This document shows, one piece after another, positions 15,733-23,440 of a stretch of 34,595 nt of DNA. Every line of letters starts with the position of its first letter. Position 1 is the stretch's first letter. This DNA is from an uncultured Clostridia bacterium (lineage in GTDB: Bacteria > Bacillota > Clostridia > Oscillospirales > Oscillospiraceae), in NCBI GenBank assembly GCA_947383645.1, contig CANDEH010000011.1:1-34595 (forward strand), in the 5' to 3' direction. The notes beneath the pieces are model-generated. The model was not told the DNA's origin and searched no databases. It saw only the letters and a list, made by a program, of their open reading frames with translations. The translations under genes were made by a program, and so were the position numbers.

Positions 15733-16689
15733 TGCGGCGAAGTACTTCGCCGCAAACGGTACTTCCTCCACCTGAAACTCCCGGCCCCTGAGGTACTCCA
15801 GAGCCCCGGCGCCGGTGGGGAAGTCGAAGCGGAGGTAGTAGCTGTAGAGGGCCTGGCGGGTCTCGTTGTAGCGGCGGTTGATGTCGCCGCGGCCGTACTT
15901 GCCGTCGCCTAAGAGGGGACAGCCGATGTGGGCGAAGCTGGCCCGGATCTGGTGGGTGCGCCCGGTGAGAAGCTCCGCCTCCACCAGGCTCAGCTCCCCG
16001 CGGGTCTCCAGGGTGCGGTAGAGGGTGGCGGCGGTTTTGCCGCCGGGGACGGGGCGGTCGTAGACCTTCACCTGGTTTTTCTCCTCATCCTTCAGGAGAA
16101 AGCACTCAATTTTTCCCTCCGCCGGACGGGGGCGGCCCAGAGTGATGCAGAGGTATTTTTTTGTGATCTCCCGGTCTCGGATCTTGTCGTTCATGATCCG
16201 CAGGGCCTCGGCGGTCTTGGCGGCGATGACGATGCCGCCGGTGTTCCGGTCGATCCGGTTGCACAGGGCCGGGGTGAAGGCGTTCTCCCACCGGGGGTTC
16301 CACGCCCGCTTCTGGTAGAGATAGGCCTGGACGTAGTTGATGAGGGTGTTGACCTTCTCCGTCTCGTCAGCGTGGACCACCACCCCGGGCCGCTTGTCCA
16401 GGAGCAGAATGTGCTCATCCTCGTACAGGATAGTGAGCTTGGGTTGAAAGAGGGTGAGAAACAGGTTATCCTCCCGGGGGGCGTCGAAGAACTCGTCGTT
16501 GACGTAGAGCTGGAGCACATCCCCGGCCCGGAGCCGCTGATCCCGCTGGCACCGGGCCCCGTTGCACTTGATCCGCTTGATACGGATGTACTTTTGCAGC
16601 AGGGCAGGGGGAAGCAGAGGCAGGGCCTTGGACACGAACCGGTCCAGACGCTGCCCCGCGTCGTTTTTTCCGACAATCAGCTCTCGCAT
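15727..16689 (-). CDS. RluC/RluD-family 23S rRNA pseudouridine synthase
   Basis: 320-residue enzyme that isomerises uridine to pseudouridine, probably in rRNA. An N-terminal S4 RNA-binding domain (GQRLDRFVSKAL..., ~12-75) precedes the RluA-type catalytic domain. Its catalytic Asp is in CNRIDRNTGGIVIAAK; the usual HRLDR is NRIDR here, a variant frequent in clostridia. Further family motifs are KKYLCITLGRP and LLTGRTHQIRASFAHIGCPLLGD. The exact target uridine cannot be told from sequence. The last codons and stop fall at or inside a repeat: the palindrome TTGCGGCGAAGTACTTCGCC encodes the FAAKYFAAN tail and the stop is a heptad TAG. Confidence 0.9.
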   Translation of the reverse strand: MRELIVGKNDAGQRLDRFVSKALPLLPPALLQKYIRIKRIKCNGARCQRDQRLRAGDVLQLYVNDEFFDAPREDNLFLTLFQPKLTILYEDEHILLLDKRPGVVVHADETEKVNTLINYVQAYLYQKRAWNPRWENAFTPALCNRIDRNTGGIVIAAKTAEALRIMNDKIRDREITKKYLCITLGRPRPAEGKIECFLLKDEEKNQVKVYDRPVPGGKTAATLYRTLETRGELSLVEAELLTGRTHQIRASFAHIGCPLLGDGKYGRGDINRRYNETRQALYSYYLRFDFPTGAGALEYLRGREFQVEEVPFAAKYFAAN

Positions 16690-17009
16690 AGCCGCTCCTG
16701 CCGCCGGGTGGAAATTTTGACCACTTTGGCCGTCCTGTCCGAGCGGTTCCAGATGGAGTGGGGAACCATGCCGTCCACGAACAGGGACTCATCCTGCTGG
16801 ACGGTCACCTCCCGGTCGCCCAGAACCACCCGCACCTCCCCCTCCATTACCAGAAAGATGTGGTCATCCGGATGGGTGTGGCTGCCCTCCGGCCCGCCGC
16901 CGCCGGGCTGGATGTAGGCAACGGCGCCCACCTGGAGCGCCCCACCCCCCTCGAAGAGCTTTTTGGCGGAAAAATCCCGATGTCCCGGCGATGTCATAAA
17001 CCCTGTCAT
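16677..17009 (-). CDS. Cupin-domain protein
   Basis: 110-residue single-domain cupin. Motif 1 is GSHTHPDDHIFLVMEGEVRV with metal-ligand His and the Glu of the barrel; motif 2 is FVDGMVPHSIWNRS, where His closes the metal site. Small stand-alone cupins bind sugars or small molecules or act as metal enzymes; no specific substrate can be inferred. The ATG at 17009 follows a strong aaggagg. It overlaps the pseudouridine synthase start by 13 bp, so the two form an operon. Confidence 0.88.
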   Translation of the reverse strand: MTGFMTSPGHRDFSAKKLFEGGGALQVGAVAYIQPGGGGPEGSHTHPDDHIFLVMEGEVRVVLGDREVTVQQDESLFVDGMVPHSIWNRSDRTAKVVKISTRRQERLCES

Positions 17010-17041
17010 GGCGAAGACCTCCTTTATGTTCTGTTCCGTAT

Positions 17042-17055
17042 GGGCGGTACCGCCC
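17042..17055. promoter_or_regulatory. Perfect palindrome in the cupin leader
   Basis: GGGCGGTACCGCCC sits just downstream of the -10 box of the cupin promoter, at about +2 to +15 of the transcript. It could be an operator or a small RNA hairpin; the binding factor is unknown. Confidence 0.35.
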
Positions 17056-17063
17056 GCCGCTCC

Positions 17064-17092
17064 ATTGTAAGCGGAATTTGAAAATTTTGCAA
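17064..17092 (-). promoter_or_regulatory. Promoter of the cupin/pseudouridine synthase operon
   Basis: Minus-strand TTGCAA (17092-17087) and TACAAT (17069-17064) with 17-bp spacing, divergent from the YceD promoter 20 bp away. Confidence 0.6.
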
Positions 17093-17111
17093 GAAAAATC
17101 GGAAAAAGTAT

Positions 17112-17140
17112 TTGACAACGGGGGAAACATCTACTATAAT
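17112..17140 (+). promoter_or_regulatory. Consensus promoter of the YceD-rpmF operon
   Basis: TTGACA (17112-17117) and TATAAT (17135-17140) separated by exactly 17 bp: a perfect sigma-A consensus, as expected for a ribosomal-protein operon. Confidence 0.9.
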
Positions 17141-17167
17141 ACTACTCGTGTCTTTATGAGGTGTACT

Positions 17168-17668
17168 ATGCTTCTGAGTGTCAAAAAGATCATCAACGCC
17201 CCCGGAGAGGGACAGGATTTCCGCTTCGAGCTGGACCTGTCCGATGTGGAATTCGGCGGCTTGTATCCAATCGACCGTCCGGTGGTGGTAACCGGCGGCG
17301 TGCGGAACATTGCGGGGATGCTTCTCCTGCGCTTCGAGGCAAGTACGGTGCTGAGCCTGATCTGCGACCGCTGCATGAAGCCCTTCTCCCGGGAGAAAAC
17401 CGTCCGGTGCGAGTATATGCTCTCTGAGGACGCTGAGGACCAGGAGAACGACGATATTGTCATCATAGAGAATGACGCAGTGGACGTGGGCGATCTGGCC
17501 AGGACCGCCTTTATACTGGGTATGGACACAAAGAACCTCTGCCGGGAGGATTGCAGGGGCCTGTGCCCCAGGTGCGGAGCCGATCTCAACCAAGGGAGCT
17601 GTGGCTGTCAGACGAGAGACGTGGACCCCCGATTGGCTGTGCTTGCAAAGCTGCTGGAAGAGGAATGA
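17168..17668 (+). CDS. YceD/DUF177 family protein
   Basis: 166-residue DUF177 protein; the family is linked to 23S rRNA accumulation and is almost always encoded next to rpmF, as here. Cysteines suggest metal binding: CDRCMKPFSREKTVRC in the middle and CREDCRGLCPRCGADLNQGS with a final CGC near the end. The acidic stretch EDAEDQENDD is typical. The start is placed at the ATG at 17168 (LLSVKKIINAPG), just after gaggtg and ~28 bp past the -10 box; the ATG at 17156 is an alternative. Confidence 0.88.
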   Translation: MLLSVKKIINAPGEGQDFRFELDLSDVEFGGLYPIDRPVVVTGGVRNIAGMLLLRFEASTVLSLICDRCMKPFSREKTVRCEYMLSEDAEDQENDDIVIIENDAVDVGDLARTAFILGMDTKNLCREDCRGLCPRCGADLNQGSCGCQTRDVDPRLAVLAKLLEEE

Positions 17669-17707
17669 CAGGAACAATAAAATTCATTGATATAGGAGGT
17701 GTCATAC

Positions 17708-17896
17708 ATGGCAGTCCCCAAGGGTAAAGTCTCCAAGGCGAGACGCGACAAGCGCCGCAGCTCCCACTGGAAGCTGGCGGTGCCCGGTCTGGTCAAGTGC
17801 CCCAAGTGCGGTGCTATGCGCCTGCCCCATAGAATGTGTCCCGAGTGCGGTACGTACAACGGCCGTCAGGTCAAGGTTGTTGATTCCGCCGACTGA
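17708..17896 (+). CDS. rpmF: 50S ribosomal protein L32
   Basis: 62-residue L32, a small protein of the large ribosomal subunit. It starts with the conserved MAVPKGKVSKARRDKRRSSH and carries a zinc-ribbon of the C+ type: CPKCGAMRLPHRMCPECG. The presence of all four Cys means this is the zinc-dependent form. The ATG at 17708 follows ataggaggtg. It is co-transcribed with the YceD gene 39 bp upstream and followed by a terminator. Confidence 0.97.
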   Translation: MAVPKGKVSKARRDKRRSSHWKLAVPGLVKCPKCGAMRLPHRMCPECGTYNGRQVKVVDSAD

Positions 17897-17909
17897 AAAA
17901 GGTAACCGG

Positions 17910-17946
17910 TGAGAGGACTTTGCATAAAAGTCCTCTCATTCTTTCT
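17910..17946 (+). terminator. Terminator of rpmF
   Basis: 12-bp stem TGAGAGGACTTT/AAAGTCCTCTCA with a 5-base loop, followed by TTCTTTCT. Confidence 0.85.
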
Positions 17947-17949
17947 GCC

Positions 17950-17995
17950 AAAAAGGAAGAGACCCCTCCTGCAAATGCCGGAGGGGTCTCTTCCT
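17950..17995 (-). terminator. Terminator of rnpB
   Basis: A 16-bp perfect stem (AGGAAGAGACCCCTCC with its complement) and a 10-base loop, followed on the minus strand by a TTTTT run, directly after the rnpB 3' end. Confidence 0.9.
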
Positions 17996-18407
17996 GTGAG
18001 TAAAACTGTAAGCCGGGTTCTGTATTAAACGGCCATCTATCTCGACCTGCCGTTGCCGGCAGGCTCAAGCCACCTCCCGAGGACGGCCGGGCCGGCCTCT
18101 TGTCCTCCCGCGGTGTTGCTCCGAATAGAGTTTACAGCATCGGTCAGTCTCCAGCCGATGGGTGAGCTCTTACCTCGCCTTTCCACCCTTACCCCACGGC
18201 CCGGTCCGCGTCACCGCCGACTCAATTGATGTCGCCGACTCGGCCTCCCGGCGCCTTCCTCATAGGACGGCGGGGCGGTATATCTCTGTTGCACTTTTCC
18301 TGAAGTCGCCTTCGGCGGGCGTTACCCGTTATTCTTGCCCTGCGGAGCCCGGACTTTCCTCATGGCGGCGCTTTCGCCTCCGCCACGCGGCCGTCTGTTT
18401 TACTCAC
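17996..18407 (-). ncRNA. rnpB: RNase P RNA
   Basis: Catalytic RNA that trims tRNA 5' leaders. Read on the minus strand it has the universal cores: GAGGAAAGTCCGGGCTCC near the 5' part, GGGTAAGGGTGGAAAGGCGA and GGTAAGAGCTCACC in the middle, and AGATAGATGGCC with ACAGAACCCGGCTTA near the 3' end. The ends pair as P1 (GTGAGTAAAAC/GTTTTACTCAC), which sets the limits at about 412 nt. It has its own promoter and terminator. Any open frames across it are fortuitous. Confidence 0.95.
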
Positions 18408-18413
18408 CCTGCT

Positions 18414-18442
18414 ATTCTACAAAAGTTCCGCTCCGTTGTCAA
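18414..18442 (-). promoter_or_regulatory. Promoter of rnpB
   Basis: Minus-strand TTGACA (18442-18437) and TAGAAT (18419-18414), 17-bp spacer, placing the start at about 18407, the predicted RNA 5' end. Confidence 0.85.
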
Positions 18443-18448
18443 CAACCG

Positions 18449-18477
18449 TTGCTATTATTTCGATTTTCCGCTATAAT
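18449..18477 (+). promoter_or_regulatory. Promoter of murD
   Basis: TTGCTA (18449-18454) and TATAAT (18472-18477) with 17-bp spacing, divergent from the rnpB promoter and 40 bp before murD. Confidence 0.75.
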
Positions 18478-18516
18478 ACTATGTCAGGAATTCTATGATC
18501 CGGGGGAGAGAGCCGT

Positions 18517-19911
18517 ATGGACCTTACAGCGTATCTAAACAGCATCCGCGGGAGATCCGTGGGAGTTATCGGCATCGGTATCAGCAACACCCCTCTGCTG
18601 TCGCTGCTGCTGCGGGCGGGGGCCGACGTCACCGCCTATGATCGGAAGGAGGAGAGCGCCTTCGACCGGGCGCTGCTCCGCTCGCTGCGGGAGCAGGGGT
18701 GCCGGTTTGTGTTCGGGGAGGACTACCTGAGCCGTCTGGACCGGGACCTCATCTTTCGCACGCCCGGCCTGCACCCCAGATTCCTGGAGGAGGCCCGACA
18801 GCGGGGGAGTGAGATCACCTCGGAGATGGAGGTCTTTTTTCAGGTCTGCCCCTGCACCACCGTCGCCGTCACCGGCAGCGACGGAAAGACCACCACCACC
18901 ACCATCATCTCGAAGCTGCTGGAGGCGGCAGGGAAGACGGTGCACGTGGGGGGCAACATCGGCCGCCCGCTGCTCAGCGAGGCGGAGAATATGCGCCCGG
19001 AGGACTACGCGGTGCTGGAGCTCAGCTCCTTCCAGCTGATGACCATGGAAAAAAGCCCTCATATTGCGGTAACGACCAATCTGGCCCCCAACCACCTGGA
19101 TATTCATAAGGATTTTGCGGAGTATATTACTGCAAAGGAAAATATCTTTACACATCAATCGGCGGAAGATATTGCGGTGTTTAATGGGGACAACGCTCTG
19201 ACGCAGGCCGCCTCCAAACGGGCGCCGGGACAGGTGCGGCTGTTCAGCCGGCGGTCTCCGGTGGACCGTGGAGTCTACCTGGCCGGGGACGCCTCCGGGG
19301 CGCCGGCCATCTGGGTCTCCAACGACCGGGGCCGCCGGATGGTGCTGCTCCTGTCGGGGATCAAGCTCCCCGGCGTGCACAACGTGGAGAACTACATGGC
19401 GGCCATTGCCGCAGTGGACGGCCTGGTGGCCGATGAGACTGTACGCGCCTTCGCCCGGGAGTTCAGCGGCGTGGAGCACCGCATCGAGCTGGTTCGCACC
19501 CTCCGGGGGGTCCGCTGGTACAACGACGCCATCGCCAGCAGCCCCAGCCGCACCATCGCCTGCCTCAACGCCTTCTCCGAGAAGGTGATCCTCCTGGCGG
19601 GGGGGAAGGACAAGGGCATCTCCTACGATCCCCTGGGCCCGGTAATCAACGACCATGTGAAGTCCCTGATCCTCTGCGGGGCCACCGCCGGGGTGATCCG
19701 GGAGGCCGTGGAGCGCTCGGAGAACTACGCCGGCCTCCCCATTACGGAGGTCCCCGACTGGGAGACGGCTGTGCACACAGCGGCAGAGACGGCCAAAGCG
19801 GGGGATGTGGTGGTCATGTCCCCGGCCAGCACCTCCTTCGACATGTTTCCCAACTTCATGGAGAAGGGCCGGGTCTTCAAGGCCCTGGTGAACGCCTTGG
19901 GGAAGGATTGA
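18517..19911 (+). CDS. murD: UDP-N-acetylmuramoylalanine--D-glutamate ligase MurD
   Basis: Cytoplasmic Mur ligase adding D-glutamate to UDP-MurNAc-L-Ala with ATP. The 464-residue protein has the N-terminal UDP-binding Rossmann part (VGVIGIGISNTPL), the ATP loop TVAVTGSDGKTTTT (~115-128), GGNIGRPLL, ELSSFQL and TNLAPNHLDIH in the central domain. The C-terminal domain has the glutamate-site elements WYNDAIASSPSRT and LLAGGKDKGISYD, ending VVMSPASTSFDMFPNF. It is isolated from a dcw cluster and followed by yunB. The ATG at 18517 follows ccgggggagag. Confidence 0.95.
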   Translation: MDLTAYLNSIRGRSVGVIGIGISNTPLLSLLLRAGADVTAYDRKEESAFDRALLRSLREQGCRFVFGEDYLSRLDRDLIFRTPGLHPRFLEEARQRGSEITSEMEVFFQVCPCTTVAVTGSDGKTTTTTIISKLLEAAGKTVHVGGNIGRPLLSEAENMRPEDYAVLELSSFQLMTMEKSPHIAVTTNLAPNHLDIHKDFAEYITAKENIFTHQSAEDIAVFNGDNALTQAASKRAPGQVRLFSRRSPVDRGVYLAGDASGAPAIWVSNDRGRRMVLLLSGIKLPGVHNVENYMAAIAAVDGLVADETVRAFAREFSGVEHRIELVRTLRGVRWYNDAIASSPSRTIACLNAFSEKVILLAGGKDKGISYDPLGPVINDHVKSLILCGATAGVIREAVERSENYAGLPITEVPDWETAVHTAAETAKAGDVVVMSPASTSFDMFPNFMEKGRVFKALVNALGKD

Positions 19912-19993
19912 TTCAGTACTTCCCTCAGAATAGGGATAAGCCGTTTTCGCATACCTTTTCGCAGGAGAATTTTTGCGGAATGGGGGCGAAGCT

Positions 19994-20698
19994 ATGCGCC
20001 GATACTACTCCCGCCGGCCGCCGCTGCGGCTCAGCCGGCGGCAGCGGTGGCAGCTCCTCTGCCTGCTGGCGGCGCTGCTGCTGACGGTACTGGGGATCGT
20101 GACCACCTTCCACCTGAAAAACGTGCTCTCGGGCCTGGCCGCCACCCGGGTATCCAACACAGTGAACCGGGTGGTCACCGCCGCGGTAAACGACACGGTG
20201 AGCAGCGGGGCCATCCGCTACGACCAGCTCATCGCCTTTGAGAAGGACAACGAGGGGAAGATCACCGCCCTCCAGACCAATATGGCGGAGTTCAACCGCC
20301 TCCAGTCGGAGATTGTCTCCGACGTCCTGGAGCGGCTTTCGGAGGTGTCCACCTCGGAGCTGCGCATCCCTCTGGGGACTCTCACCGGTACGGCGCTGCT
20401 GGCGGGCCGGGGGCCCAGCGTCAGCGTGCGGATGCAGTTTGTGGGCAGCTCCAGCGCCCGGTTTGAGAACGAGTTTACCGAGGCCGGAATCAACCAGACC
20501 AAGCACCGGATCATCCTCTATGTGGACGTGTCCGTGTCGATCCTGCTGCCGGGCTTCTCCACCTACACCAACGTGTCCAACGCCTTCGTGGTGGCGGAGA
20601 CGGTGATTGTGGGCTCGGTGCCGGACACCTACACCTACTTCAGCTCCGGCGACCCTGTGGAGGAGAAGGCCCACGAGTACATTATGAACAAGGGATAA
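19994..20698 (+). CDS. yunB: Sporulation protein YunB
   Basis: 234-residue protein of the YunB family, needed for normal sporulation in Bacillus, where its gene is sigma-E controlled. It has a basic N-terminus, one membrane helix (LLCLLAALLLTVLGIVTTF, ~19-37) and a large outer domain with the family blocks IRYDQLIAFEKDNEGKITAL, QTNMAEFNRLQSEI, LRIPLGTLTGTALLAGRGP and INQTKHRIILYVDVSVSILL. The ATG at 19994 with ggggcgaag before it is preferred to an upstream TTG at 19973. It lies 82 bp after murD. Confidence 0.9.
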   Translation: MRRYYSRRPPLRLSRRQRWQLLCLLAALLLTVLGIVTTFHLKNVLSGLAATRVSNTVNRVVTAAVNDTVSSGAIRYDQLIAFEKDNEGKITALQTNMAEFNRLQSEIVSDVLERLSEVSTSELRIPLGTLTGTALLAGRGPSVSVRMQFVGSSSARFENEFTEAGINQTKHRIILYVDVSVSILLPGFSTYTNVSNAFVVAETVIVGSVPDTYTYFSSGDPVEEKAHEYIMNKG

Positions 20699-20700
20699 CA

Positions 20701-20714
20701 GGGGCCCGGGCCCC
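20701..20714. repeat. GC-only palindrome between yunB and ligA
   Basis: GGGGCCCGGGCCCC is a perfect 14-bp palindrome beginning 2 bp after the yunB stop. It might attenuate transcription into ligA or simply reflect high GC. Confidence 0.4.
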
Positions 20715-20736
20715 GGAGAGATAAGGAGAGATCAGG

Positions 20737-22740
20737 ATGGATTATCGCCAGGAGATGCGGGAACTGCGCGAGGCGCTGAACCGCCACGGGTACCGCTACT
20801 ACGTGTTAGACGATCCCATTATATCCGACTACGAGTATGACCACATGCTCCGCCGCCTGGAGGACCTGGAGCGGGAGCACCCGGAGGAGATCACGCCGGA
20901 CTCCCCCACCCAGCGGGTGGGGGGCGCGCCGGTGAGCGCCTTCACCCCCTACAGCCACCCGGTGCCCCTGGAGAGCCTTCAGGACATGTTCGACAGCGCC
21001 GAGGTGGAGGAGTTCTGCGGCAAGATGGCCGAGGCGGCGGGGGAGTGCGCCTACAGCATCGAGCCCAAGGTGGACGGTCTCTCCGTGGCCCTGGAGTACG
21101 TGGACGGCAAGTTCGTTCGGGGAGCCACCCGGGGAGACGGCCGCACCGGGGAGGATGTGACGGAGAACATCCGCACCATCCGCTCCATCCCCATGACCCT
21201 GCCCGAGGCCCTGCCCCATCTGATCGTCCGGGGGGAGGTCTACATGCCCAAGCGGGTCTTCGAGCAGCTCAACGCCGCCCGGGAGGAGCGGGGAGAGGCT
21301 CTGTTCGCCAACCCCCGGAACGCCGCCGCCGGCTCCCTGCGCCAGCTGGACCCCAAGATCTGCGCCGAGCGGAAGCTGGACATCGCCGTGTTTAACCTCC
21401 AGCTGGCCGAGGGCCGGGAGTTTGCCACCCATGAGGAGACCCTAAACTATCTCCGCAGTCAGCAGTTCAAGGTGATCCCCTGTAAAGTGCTCCGAACTGC
21501 TGCCGAGATCAACGGGGAAATCCGCCGACTCGACGAAAAGCGGGAGGAATTTCCCTTCGATATCGACGGAGCAGTTGTAAAGCTAAACAGCTTGTCAGAC
21601 CGTTCTGTCCTTGGCAGTACGGCCAAGTGTCCCCGGTGGGCCATTGCCTTCAAGTACCCACCGGAGCAGAAGCTGTCGGTGGTGCGGGAGATTGTGGTGC
21701 AGGTGGGCCGCACCGGCGTGCTGACGCCTAAGGTCATCGTGGAGCCGGTGCGTTTGGCGGGCACTACGGTGACCACCGCCACCCTCCACAACGAGGATTT
21801 CATCAGGGAGAAGGACATCCGCATTGGGGACACCGTGCTGATTCAGAAGGCGGGGGAGATCATCCCCGAGGTGGTGTCCGTGGACTACGCCAAGCGCCCC
21901 GAGGGCACGGAGCCCTACCGGATGCCGGAGAAATGTCCGGTGTGCGGTGCGCCGGTGAGCCGGGACGAGGACGGGGCGGCGGTGCGCTGCACCGGGGCGG
22001 AGTGCCCGGCCCAGCTTTTGCGCAACATCACCCACTTCGCCAGCCGGGACGCTATGGATATCGACGGTATGGGCCCTGCGGTGATGCAGCAGCTCATCGA
22101 GAAGGGCTTTGTGAAGAACGCGGCGGACCTGTATTTTCTCCGGGCGGCGGACCTGGAGGCCCTGGAGCGGATGGGGAAGAAGTCCGCGGAGAACGCCATA
22201 GCGGCCATCGAGGCCTCCAAGGACCGGGGCTTGGAGCGGCTGCTCTACGCCTTGGGCATCCGGCAGGTGGGCCAGAAGGCGGGGAAGGTGCTGGGAAGCT
22301 GCTTCCAGACCTTCGATGCCCTCTCCGCCGCCACGCTGGAGGAGCTCACCGCTATCGACGATGTGGGGGAGATTACCGCCCGCTTCATCCGGGACTGGCT
22401 GGACAGCCCCCAGTCCCAGCACCTGATCGCGCGGCTGAAGGAGGCCGGGGTGTGTATGGAGAGCAAGGCGGAGGTGGTGGACCGGCGCTTCGCCGGCATG
22501 ACCTTCGTGCTCACCGGCTCCCTGTCGGCCTTCACTCGAGAGGAGGCCACCGCCATGATCGAGGCCCGGGGCGGCAAGGCCAGCGGCTCCGTATCCAAGA
22601 AGACCACCTACGTGGTGGCGGGAGAGAACGCCGGCTCCAAGCTGCGGAAGGCTGAAGAGCTGGGGATTCCGGTGCTGACGGAGGAGGAGTTTTTGGGGAA
22701 GGTTAATGGGAGCAGTGAGGAGATAGGAGATAGGAGATAG
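20737..22740 (+). CDS. ligA: NAD+-dependent DNA ligase LigA
   Basis: 667-residue replicative ligase that seals nicks using NAD+. Domain Ia (YYVLDDPIISDYEYD) binds NMN; the adenylated Lys is K111 in SIEPKVDGLSVALE. Further nucleotidyltransferase motifs (GEDVTENIRTIRSIP, NPRNAAAGSLRQLD), the OB fold (QVGRTGVLTPKV), the four-Cys zinc finger (CPVCGAPV...CTGAECPAQ), HhH repeats and a C-terminal BRCT domain (GMTFVLTGSLSAFTREEA) are all present. The last residues (EEIGDRR) and the stop are encoded by a GGAGATA heptad array, so the original C-terminus has been overwritten or extended by the repeat. Confidence 0.97.
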   Translation: MDYRQEMRELREALNRHGYRYYVLDDPIISDYEYDHMLRRLEDLEREHPEEITPDSPTQRVGGAPVSAFTPYSHPVPLESLQDMFDSAEVEEFCGKMAEAAGECAYSIEPKVDGLSVALEYVDGKFVRGATRGDGRTGEDVTENIRTIRSIPMTLPEALPHLIVRGEVYMPKRVFEQLNAAREERGEALFANPRNAAAGSLRQLDPKICAERKLDIAVFNLQLAEGREFATHEETLNYLRSQQFKVIPCKVLRTAAEINGEIRRLDEKREEFPFDIDGAVVKLNSLSDRSVLGSTAKCPRWAIAFKYPPEQKLSVVREIVVQVGRTGVLTPKVIVEPVRLAGTTVTTATLHNEDFIREKDIRIGDTVLIQKAGEIIPEVVSVDYAKRPEGTEPYRMPEKCPVCGAPVSRDEDGAAVRCTGAECPAQLLRNITHFASRDAMDIDGMGPAVMQQLIEKGFVKNAADLYFLRAADLEALERMGKKSAENAIAAIEASKDRGLERLLYALGIRQVGQKAGKVLGSCFQTFDALSAATLEELTAIDDVGEITARFIRDWLDSPQSQHLIARLKEAGVCMESKAEVVDRRFAGMTFVLTGSLSAFTREEATAMIEARGGKASGSVSKKTTYVVAGENAGSKLRKAEELGIPVLTEEEFLGKVNGSSEEIGDRR

Positions 22741-22819
22741 GAGATAGGAGTTGTGGTGTTTGCCTCCGGCAAACGATTTCGAATTGTACTCCGATACGGG
22801 ATTGTCTTGTGCGCACAAG
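22719..22819. repeat. Heptad-flanked palindromic repeat, copy 2
   Basis: Four tandem GGAGATA units (22719-22746), then GGAGTTGTGGT, a 7-bp-stem hairpin GTTTGCC-tcc-GGCAAAC (22758-22774), the conserved GATTTC(G)AATTGT block and the palindrome CTTGTGCGCACAAG (22806-22819). Order and spacing match the reversed copy at 15618-15732, but the distal heptads are missing. The array overlaps the 3' end of ligA. Confidence 0.7.
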
Positions 22820-22914
22820 AATAGCCGCGAGGCAGTCTTTAAAGGCAGGGAAGGAGCATTCTGTAAAGTTTAAACACTTTACTGTTTTAGAGGCGCACAG
22901 TGTGCTCCCCGGCC

Positions 22915-22997
22915 TGTGGAAAAAGCCGACAGAACCACAATGGCGGTATGGGAGATCGTGTGAAGGGAACCCACGGTGGGTTCCTTTCGCATTAGAT
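22915..22997 (-). repeat. Composite palindromic repeat, partial diverged copy
   Basis: Contains caATGGCGGTATGGGAGATCG and then GTGTGAAGGGAACCC...GGGTTCCTTTCGC, matching the linker-plus-hairpin block of the full element at 23477-23650 with several changes. Just upstream, GAGGCGCACAGTGTGC resembles GAGGCGCACATGGTGC that follows the full copy. Confidence 0.6.
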
Positions 22998-23208
22998 CAG
23001 CCTGTGTAAGGACCTGACGCAAACTGTACCTAAAGATGCACAGAATACTATTTATTTTGTCTGCATGACTTGCCCGGCTGCCCATAGATGATCTATAGAA
23101 GTTCCGCCACTCATTGCGCTATTGGGAAAAATTCTTCTTAATTTTTACGACGTCGGTGGTTAGCTTGGAACCAAGTCCGGCGGCCTTGGGATACAGTTGC
23201 CGGGGATA

Positions 23209-23379
23209 TTTAAGAGCCTGTTTAAAATTTGTCGAAACCACCATCTGGAGTACTTCTTTCCGCTGGAGCTGCGTTGCTTTGACTTGAAATCTGTCAGGAT
23301 TCCTGCGTCAAAGTGCCTTGTCCAGCAAAAAATCTGCGCTAATCCGACATTCCGCCAGATTTTAAACAGATTTTAAGAG
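23209..23379. mobile_element. Putative MITE with 8-bp target duplication
   Basis: Inverted ends CTGTTTAAAAT (23218-23228) and ATTTTAAACAG (23359-23369) enclose ~150 bp without a credible gene. TTTAAGAG occurs directly on both sides (23209-23216 and 23372-23379), as a target-site duplication would. Eight-base duplications are known for IS256- and ISL3-type transposases; no transposase is in the window. DNA from 22998 to 23208 shows no recognisable feature. Confidence 0.55.
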
Positions 23380-23440
23380 GAAGCCTTTCGCGTCAAATCC
23401 GCCCGCCGCACCCGAAGGACATTTCTTTGCCGCGCAGGCA

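Noticed and set aside
18162..18476. Plus-strand open frames between rpmF and murD
   Set aside because: They lie on the complement of the RNase P RNA, whose conserved cores explain the sequence.
18535..19776. A long minus-strand frame opposite murD
   Set aside because: Shadow of murD produced by GC-rich codon bias; no recognisable domain.
21595..22818. A 407-residue minus-strand frame opposite ligA
   Set aside because: Shadow frame; it starts inside the repeat after ligA and lacks any motif.
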